Positions 56,702 through 64,000 of a stretch of 64,000 bases of DNA are shown here, one piece after another. The DNA lies in NCBI GenBank assembly GCA_025449115.1, contig JAHLKC010000087.1, positions 1 to 64,000 of the forward strand, written 5' to 3'. Position numbers and translations under genes: made by a program. The notes beneath the pieces were generated by a model, which was not told the DNA's origin, searched no databases, and was given only the letters and a program-made list of their open reading frames with translations. Origin of the DNA: Chytridium lagenaria (lineage: Eukaryota; Chytridiomycota; Chytridiomycetes; Chytridiales; Chytridiaceae). Within the stretch, counting starts at the first letter, position 1; each line of letters starts with the position of its first letter.

Positions 56702-58657
56702 ATGTTAGGTAATTCGGATGAGTTTTTTATTTACTCTTATATTCAGTTTACTTCTGCATTCGATCATTTAAAGACTTTTTATTCATACATTTTTTGTTTA
56801 TTCTTTGTTTGATGATTTCACTACTTTATTTCGTTTATCGAATTTGAGTTTTATTCATTTAAATCATTTTATACTGCCCTTTTTTTTCAACCCATCCTAA
56901 ATCTATCCTGCATTCTTTACTTATCATATTGTCTTTTACGCTCATTTAACATTTAACTCTTGGATTCCTCTTTTCATTTATCAAACATAGATACATTACC
57001 TTCTGACGGATCGCCCATCACCTACCGTCTGGTAGTGCGGCAACATCCTGACCGTGCGCGGATGATCGGATTTGGAGATAAAGACAGGTCAGTCACCTTA
57101 GCTCTTCACTTTCTTTCTTGCTGGTTTCTTTGGGTAGGAAAAAAAAAAAAAAAAATCATTTTTCTGCTCACGAGTAAGAGTGAAGCCAGTTGATTTTGTA
57201 AAGTTTCCCATTCACCCTGAACCAGAAAAGGTGTCAATTACCAGAATTCGTTAATTCTGGTTTTCAATTTTTTATAATTTTCATGCAACCAAATGCCGGT
57301 CCGGCTGAAATGATCCCAAAAACTGTTATTAATTTTATTGTCTTTCAACGCTTACATTCATTAACATCATGTCGTTACTATTCTCGCCGCACGTTACGTA
57401 GGAGACCTATCGGTGAGTTTTGAGCTTTTCGCAACTCCTTTATATAAATAATCGATTTTTCGGTACTAGATCCCCCACCTATCGTGGAGATTCTAAAGAA
57501 TTCAAAGGGCGCGTTATCAACGACGAGAGTGAAAGGTTACATATTTCTTTTATCTCTCTTGCTTTAATTATGTGATTTCAAACTTTGAAGAGAAACTTAC
57601 CTCCATATTGGCACCAGATTGGCGGGGTACCCTCATCTTGTCCTTCATGCGAGTATTATAAATATCAAAAATGAAGAAGAAACTTCAAATGTCAGGGAAG
57701 ATGATGTAAGGAGTGCGGGTAAGTGTTATTTTTTCTTTCGCTTCCTTCATGTTTTGTTCAGCTGCTTTTCGTCATCTTGCGGTGCCAGGAAGATTAAGCA
57801 AACAAAGACATACTTCCTTTACTTCACCGCTGCTGCTAGGGTTATAATATTGTTTTATATTTTTTTGAGCATTTTCACGTTGTTCTTCTGAACGATGAAA
57901 ATAATTAGCATCTAACAGCTCTTTTAAGACTCGCTATCAACACAATACCCCGATTCCCATCGCAACTCCAACGCCCCGGCCCTCCAGCAACCTCCACAGC
58001 AGTCCCTCCGCGAAACGTCCCTCTTTCATCACCAACACCACCAACAGAAGCATCAATCGACCTTCCTCTACCAATGCCGGCACCTAAAACGGCACCGAAA
58101 CATCATGTCCTTGTCGGGCAGATTGTGGTGGCATGTACACCTTTCCCGAATTTCGAAGGACGGTTAGAGATGTTGTTTTTATTCACAGATTTGAGTGTGA
58201 GACTAGCTGGGAAGTTTAAGCTAAAATTTCAGCTATTTGATGTTAGGTGAGTGTCTTTAGTCTAAACATCTTTTGTATCTTTTTGTTGTTCTCTTCATTC
58301 CCCTATTTTAACATTTTCCTATATTATCTCCTCTTTTTTCATCGAAACCGATTTTACTATTCACTTCCAGCACCCGCCCCTCCGGTCAAGCTCTCGCTAC
58401 AGTCGAATCCCAAGTCTTCACCTCATATCATCCGAAAGAGTTCCCCGGGATGAGCCCGTCAAACGGATTTCAGCAGATGGCTTTCAAGACAAGGAGCAAG
58501 GATTCATATAAGAACGGATGTGGCGAGACAGATTGAGGTGTACAGTTCAGTCATTGGATCGAATGTCAATGTAGGGGTGGATGGGGTTATGGTTGGGCTA
58601 AGAGAGAGGGGAGGTAAAGTGGACAGAGGGTTGGATAGAGCATTTGAAGATGAGTGA
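56702..58657 (+). CDS. Velvet-domain regulator (VelB/VosA-like)
   Basis: Nuclear fungal regulator with a velvet DNA-binding/dimerisation domain, a fold related to NF-kB, controlling development and secondary metabolism in other fungi. Exons: 56702-56708 (7-bp start exon ATGTTAG), 56991-57087, 57402-57412 (11 bp), 57470-57535, 57618-57718, 57919-58246, 58371-58657. Velvet hallmarks in order: YRLVVRQHPDRARMIGFGDK, DRRPIDPPPIVEI, GYPHLVLHASI, then a Pro-rich insertion, HHVLVGQIVVACTPF, FLFTDLSVRLAGKFKLKFQL and FPGMSPS...DFSRWLSRQGARIHIR. The intradomain Pro-rich linker (about residues 95-145) resembles VelB-type insertions. One base is missing at the end of exon 4 (A run near 57534) and one is extra near 58460. 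With these corrected, all phases agree and the protein is about 298 residues. The 7-bp first exon is my inference from phase and donor. Confidence 0.85.
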
Positions 58658-60013
58658 GAGGATTGGATGGAGAGTGGCGAGATGAGGGTATTTTAAAGAG
58701 GGCTTGGAATGACGAGGATGGTGAAGGGGCCAGTAGGGCTGCTGTTTCGACGGTGACGCACGTCAGATGCAGATAAAATGATGCATGTTGGATTGGCGCA
58801 CGTCGACGCATGCAGCATAGGGATACTGAGCCTCCCGCTGGTAAAGGTGCTCACGTCTCGCAGCCAGCCGATACCAAGACATCACTATGGTCAAATCAGC
58901 GTGCCTCGCGTTTGTGACGGCATTATATGGATAAGACGATTATGCGGTTCCCTGTTTTCCTGGCCTCCTTGTCCTTCTTTTCACTTTTCTTTAAATTCGG
59001 CGGAAGAGGCATGTTAAATCCTGCAACTCTCCCCTTCCTGGACCCATTAGCTTCACAACACTCCATTAATTTGCTTGCCCTTTTTGTTCTGTTACGCTCT
59101 TGTTTTCTCTTTAAGGGCAGCATTATTTGTTGCCTTTTCGCACTACTTGCTTATACTTATTTTTCGCACTCGCACACAAAGAAGATTTATTGCATGGCTT
59201 ATGGCTTCGAGTTGGTTTAAATCTATTGTGTTTTTGACTGCTGCGGTCCCGATAACATCTATGATCTCCGGTGACGCGAGCTCGGGGAGGCTGGCCGCGA
59301 ATGGACATAAGTCAGCAAAGGCTGGTAGATCCTCCAATTAAGCGACAGAAGAAAAGTAAGGCTACCTTCTAGCTGCAAGAACAAAGATGGGTCGAGTCGT
59401 GTCGTCCGTTACAGATGTTTGTATCGAGAAGCAGAAGATGGGAAGGGTGATATAAATAAGATAGTGAAAGGGAATGCTGGATACAGATCGCTATGCAGAT
59501 TTAGGGATATGGTTCAAGTATAAGCCTTCGTAATGAACTTGCTGTGCCTTAGCACTTAACCACTTTAAACCCGATGAGGGCACTCTCGGTGCCATCTGCT
59601 CCACCACATAGTTGACTCTCATCATCCCACTCAAAGCAATTGCTATATCACGCCACAGTCGTTTTGTATCAAAGCGAAATGCCAACCGAGGACGAAACAG
59701 ATATGACGAAGCAAGATCCAAAACGCTTTGGTATAATAAAGATAAAGATCCTGCCTTGCTATTAGGCAAGTATATCGGAAAACGTTAGACGAGTAAGATA
59801 GATATTTGGAGGAGGTGGGTGAACCGTATGCAGCCAAGTGGACGGAAAGAAGGCTTTTCGCTGACTGTTCGAACCTTGGCGTTAATCGCTTACACAGCAG
59901 TAAAAATGAACAGTTATCTATCTGCGTGATTATATTCTTTCCTCCTTAGCACTCATTTCAGGCTGCTATGGCTCAGTCCCTATCAGGCCCCAATATTTTG
60001 CAAAGACAATTAC
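58658..60013. other. region with unassigned short frames
   Basis: Several frames of 60-97 codons lie on both strands. A minus-strand frame at 59337-59143 (MEDLPAFADLCPFAASLPEL) and a minus-strand frame at 59769-59491 (LWRDIAIALSGMMRVNYVVE) read naturally but overlap or oppose hydrophobic plus-strand frames (58927-59220). None has a domain or clear splice structure, so none is called. Confidence 0.3.
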
Positions 60014-61575
60014 ATGAGCGATGACGAAGGACCACCAGTGGAACTCGAAGATGAAGAAGAAGATGGGATTCAGAACCTGGATTACACGCAGTTAATCGGT
60101 GATAGGTTAGTCCTATTCCCGCATAACACGGGTAACGACATAGCGAATCTAAAACGGCCAGCATCAGCCTCCCGGACGTCGACGACCCACTCCAACGCTC
60201 CTTCAACGCAATCCGTATCGTCACAGGTGAAGACCGAAAACTCAATCCGTAAGAAACGTCGTCTCCCACATCTGAGTCTTCATAGGCGAACAACCTGCAT
60301 GGCTATATGGCATCCAGACGAACAAATTGGTGAAGTCTCATTCCCAAAAGGTGGCCACTTTAAAAACCATGGGTCGACCGAAACGGAACAGCGTATTGCT
60401 GTATCCTGAAGAACTATTGCTTCTTGTTGAAAAGGGAGCCGTACTATTACGGCATGCTGAGGTTGAGAAACTTGCGGGTGCGGTTGTGGACGATCATGCA
60501 GAGGATAATGTAGAGAAGCGGCATGCAGGGACTGTGGGGTTTGAGGAAGTTGCGGATATGCTAAAAGGTACTATGACGTTGCAAGAGGCATGGTTATCGA
60601 TCGTGGGAAGCCGAGGTTGCACCTTTGAGGTTTTCCAGGTATTTTATTTATTTCATATAGTACCTTTAAACGTTTTTTAAAAGGTCTACTCCTACCTAAA
60701 GCGTCTTGGTTTTATTGTATTCCGTAGCAATGATGACCTTTCACCAAAATCAAACAAAAACCCTGCTTCCTCAAAAGCCATCGGAACGTCATTCTTAGGT
60801 GCATTTTCAATGTCTTTATATTTTAACTGTGTAGGTTTCCGCTCATTTTCGCTTCCGCAACCCTTCCGATCCATCATTTCATTGGCTTCGTCTGCAATCC
60901 GGTGGATTGGAGACTCTATAATTAGAGGACTATCGTGTGGTAAGCAAAGGTTCGGTTTAAGACCACTAATAGTTGTCGTCGATAGCCCTTCGCGGATTCG
61001 GGTTTAAAGGGCTCCAACACGAACACTCATTTAATCATCCGAAGTCAACTTTGAATCCTTTTTTTGATGTCTATAAGCCAAATTCTCGATTCAGAAAGTC
61101 GGCAAAGGGCCAGCCGGACTTCAAAGTTGTGGTTGTGTCGTGAGTTTCGTGTTGTTCATGTATTCTCCCTCCTTTCAGCATACTCACGATTTTCAACCAG
61201 GTCTCGTGATCCCGTTCCAGACATTGACGCCATCATTTCATTAAGCCTCTCTATACCTTAGGTACCGCACTCAAAGTAGCGGCTGTGGATGGTGTGCAGA
61301 TAAAATGGATGGACATGAACCATAGCTTGATGGATCTCGACAAAGTCCCGCGTCGACATTACAAGTCCATCAAAAAGAAGAAGGGCAAGAAGAAGAAGAT
61401 GCCCAAGAAAAAAGTGGATGCGCCGCCTTCACTTGAGGAAGTTGATGCGTTTTCTCCACTTGAAGAGGTGGATGCCCCTCCACCACTTGAAGAAATAGAG
61501 ACGCCTTCACGGCTTGAGGAGGCTTTTGTCGGTGGAGCTGGGTCGTTTAAGAAGGATGGGGCGGATATTGCTTAA
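60014..61575 (+). CDS. SEN54: tRNA-splicing endonuclease subunit Sen54
   Basis: Structural subunit of the heterotetrameric tRNA intron endonuclease. Exons: 60014-60638, 60684-60939, 60986-61139, 61262-61575. N-terminus is acidic (MSDDEGPPVELEDEEEDG). Family signatures: MAIWHPDEQIGEVSFPKGGH leading into FKTMGRPKRNSVLLYPEELL (split across a frame break), FQVYSYLKRLGFIVFR at the exon 1/2 junction, and FFDVYKPNSRFRKSAKGQPD in exon 3. The break is one extra A in the run 60362-60366; removing it restores the highly conserved HFKTMGRP and a phase-0 exon end. The exon 3/4 phase differs by one base, implying another indel near 61140 or 61262. The C-terminus has an unusual Lys-rich tract followed by LEEVDA-type acidic repeats. 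Nuclear or mitochondrial-surface location is family knowledge. Confidence 0.9.
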
Positions 61576-62198
61576 TACAGACCTTTCTTTGTATTTATCT
61601 TTCTTTTTAATAGTGATCTAGGTCTTCACTTGTGATTGGCATTTCATTACCAAGAGCGGGACTTGAACAAATAATTGAAGCCCATCCATCTTTCACGTTC
61701 CGCAATCACCTTCCAGCATCATCTGGGGGCTCAAGGGTTTCGTGCCGAGTCGACGGGATCACAAAAAAACGTGCGTGCTCTGTTGGTCGAGGTGGCGCTG
61801 TATTTATATTTTTGCAGTTGTTGCGGATGGGTCCCAGTCATCAACTTCTTTTTTGAGTCTCCGTTGTTGGGCAACGAAATAAAGTTATTCGTTCATCTTT
61901 TCTGGGCTGTAAAGAAGATACCCCTGTTCATAGCGCTGCGTTTCGCCATCGAGTTTAGTGGGCTGATCGTTTGAAAGTTGTGACGACCATTAAGTGAATG
62001 CGTCCATCGTGAATCAGCAAGGAAAGGAACACATCAATCAGAAGAAAGTTGAATTCAGCACCCTGAAAGAGCCTAGCTCTCAATTCGTGTTCAATAAGCG
62101 CATTACCCCCTGAACGGAAAGACTGCCAAATAATACTGTAGACCTCTTTGCAACCTTTACCAAAAGAACCTCTTTATCCCACGTCGAGATTACCAGCT
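61576..62198. other. spacer with an unassigned hydrophobic frame
   Basis: A plus-strand frame at 61675-61974 (RALLVEVALYLYFCSCCGWV, PLFIALRFAIEFSGLIV) is hydrophobic at its end but has no recognised family or introns. Otherwise nothing. Confidence 0.3.
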
Positions 62199-64000
62199 AT
62201 GGATCTTGGTGCAAACAGCTCTTACGAGTCCTCCTTCATGGTGGAGAACATGAAAGGCAACACTCTACCGCAGGAGATTGAGGAGGGAAACGTGGAATAC
62301 AAGGTGAAGCCACTTCTTCCCTTCTGTCATATCCATTCCGTCTCTACATCATTTAGACACCGTTCTTCGACATCTTCTTTCCCTTCCGTCTTGGTCCTCT
62401 TAAGATCACATTAGCCAGATGGACTGACCAACTCCGCTTTCATTCAACCATGTCACCATCACATTTGTTTGTCTTTAGCTCAAGCTCGTTAACCTTCCGC
62501 CCGAACGAGTTGAGCATTTGATCACTCAGCTCAAATGGAGGTAAGGAGACCAAACTTTGCTTTATTGCTCCACTTTTACATAAGGGTGATGCTGACCTAT
62601 TTGTTGCTTATTTTTAATTGTTGTTTTTTGTTGTAAAAGACTAGCGGAAGGTGGCGGCGAAGCCATGTACGAGATCGGGGTCGCCGATAATGGAGAGCTC
62701 ATCGGATTAAATCCACGCGACCTTGAGGCTTCGCTATCGACACTTCGATTGATGGGAAGTAAATTGGGTGCGGATGTTTCGCTTATTCGAAAGAGTGAGG
62801 TTTCAACCTGCGTAGGGAAGGAAGGAAGAAGGAATCGATGATGGTGGCAGAGGTATTGGTAAGAAAGTGCTTGACGGATGATCAGCTTTTTTTGGAGGTC
62901 CGTGTGGCTATCCTAGGAGGAGCAGATGCTGGAAGTAGGCTACTTGATCTTTTTTTTACTTTTTGGCCCGCTCTCTCATTCTTAACATTAAACTCACTCA
63001 ACCCGTTCCTACATGTGAATTATTTTAAAGAATCCACCCTCGTCGGCGTCCTTTCCCACTCTGAATTCGACAACGGTCGCGGCAAATCCCGTCTCAACCT
63101 CCTCCGCCACCGTCACGAAATCGAAACCGGTCGCACCTCCTCCATCGCCCACCAAATCATTGGTTTCAACCCTGTAGGCGATCTCATCAACTACGGCTCC
63201 ACACCCTCAAAGACCTGGGAACAAGTCTGCGAAACCGCCTCCAAAGTCGTCACCTTCCTCGACACCTGTGGGCACCCCAAATATCAACGAACAACCATAT
63301 CCGGAGTTTCGGGACATAAGCCTGATTATGCTTGCTTAATATTGGGTGGAAGTGCGGGGGAGTTTCGGAGGTGCCGAGAGAGCATTTGGGGATTGCGGTT
63401 GGATTGACTGTACCGGTTTTTGTGGTGATTACAAAGATTGATGTGGCGACGCAGGAGCAGTTGACGAGGACTGTGAGTTCTTTGTTGGGATTGTTGAAGT
63501 CGCCTGGAGTGAAGAGAGTACCTATGGTAATTCAGAATGAAAATGATTGTGTTGTTGCTGTCTCGAGTTTGGTGTCTTCAAGGTCAGTGCTGTTTCATTA
63601 AATTCTTTGACTTTTAAAACTATGTAGCTCAATATTAGTTTGTTTTTTTTTGAGGGGGGGAGGGGGGGTCGTTTCCTTTTAAATCTTTACCATCCCACTA
63701 TGCATTATTCACAACTGTTTCTTTATTAGTTATATTTCCTTGAATTCACCTTTTTACCTAATCTATTATCTAGAGTGGTTCCAATCTTTTTGACGTCAAG
63801 CGTGACAGGAGAGAACATGGAACTTTTGATTAAATTCCTCAATCTACTACCTAAGCCTACTCAAAACGATGACGTAGACACTACCGACACCACCGAAGTT
63901 GAGTTTGCGATTGAAGAGGTTTATTCCGTCCCATGTAAGAAGCTTTACTCCCCTTTATAATTCACCAAACAGATAAAGAAAACCCCCCCCTTCCCGTACA
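62199..64000 (+). CDS. GTPBP1: GTPBP1/2-type translational GTPase (right edge truncated)
   Basis: Large GTPase related to eEF1A/Hbs1 and GTPBP1, with roles in ribosome rescue or mRNA turnover in other eukaryotes. Exons seen: 62199-62303, 62479-62540, 62640-62934, 63031-63582, 63774-63934; the rest lies beyond the window. Motifs: YEIGVADNGELIGLNPRDLE in the N-terminal part, P-loop GGADAGKSTLVGVL (split by an intron inside the Lys codon), HEIETGRTSSIAHQIIGF (G2/switch I), VVTFLDTCGHPKYQRTT (G3, DxxGH), FVVITKIDVA (G4, TKID) and FLTSSVTGENMELLIKFL (G5-like). Two one-base losses are implied: one in the GGAA repeat near 62828 and one in the G run 63356-63360. Restoring each makes the following splice phases agree. 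The P-loop reads GADAGKST, with Ala in place of the usual Val-Asp-Ser (GNVDSGKST). Confidence 0.92.

Noticed and set aside
59143..59769. Minus-strand small proteins
   Set aside because: Frames read naturally but compete with opposite-strand frames and have no domain, intron or start evidence.
60355..60370. Programmed ribosomal frameshift in SEN54
   Set aside because: A plain extra A in a run explains it, and similar run-length breaks occur in many genes here; no slippery heptamer with downstream structure was recognised.

Overview
The window looks like nuclear DNA of a zoosporic (chytrid-type) fungus. Genes carry many short GT-AG introns, intergenic DNA is AT-rich, and the content is fungal/eukaryotic: a velvet regulator, tRNA-splicing endonuclease subunit Sen54, an R-SNARE, an ATF-type bZIP, a pepsin-like protease, and class C-type receptors. 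The phylum is an inference from this mix and was not checked by a marker gene. No rRNA, phage, CRISPR or operon structure was seen.

Layout. 0-6.7 kb: three minus-strand copies of one uncharacterised Cys-motif protein family; a fourth fragment lies at 14.1 kb. 9.0-10.1 kb: an ATF/CREB bZIP gene. 11.0-13.7 kb: a secreted protein with a frizzled-like Cys domain followed by a very long acidic, dibasic repeat. 14.4-20.8 kb: a truncated gene tail, a secreted aspartic protease and a NIPA-type Mg2+ transporter. 22-29.3 kb: a C2H2 regulator, a synaptobrevin with two possible first exons, 5-hydroxyisourate hydrolase and a BED-finger protein. 30.9-41.4 kb: two seven-helix receptors flanking an F-box/ankyrin gene. 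The first is a multi-domain receptor (signal peptide, BMP/PnrA ligand-binding domain, Kelch repeats, class C 7TM). 41.5-44 kb: gene-free AT-rich DNA. 44.1-50.1 kb: a low-complexity protein, a membrane-anchored SH3 protein and a multi-pass membrane protein. 50.1-56.7 kb: mostly gene-poor DNA with decayed duplicated sequence. 56.7-64 kb: a velvet gene, SEN54 and a GTPBP1-type GTPase that runs off the right edge.

Sensing and response dominate: two receptors, a velvet factor, bZIP, C2H2 and BED regulators, an F-box adaptor and an SH3 membrane protein. No direct pathway linking them can be read from the sequence.

A recurring complication is single-base frame breaks, often in homopolymer runs, in many otherwise well-conserved genes (hydroxyisourate hydrolase, SEN54, GTPBP1, both receptors, F-box/ankyrin, velvet). 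In several genes, restoring one base per break also makes the intron phases agree. Residual assembly indels are therefore more likely than mass pseudogenisation, though the Cys-motif copies at 5-6.7 and 14 kb also look truly decayed. Exon limits below were inferred by eye from GT-AG sites, phase and family conservation; errors of one or two bases are possible.
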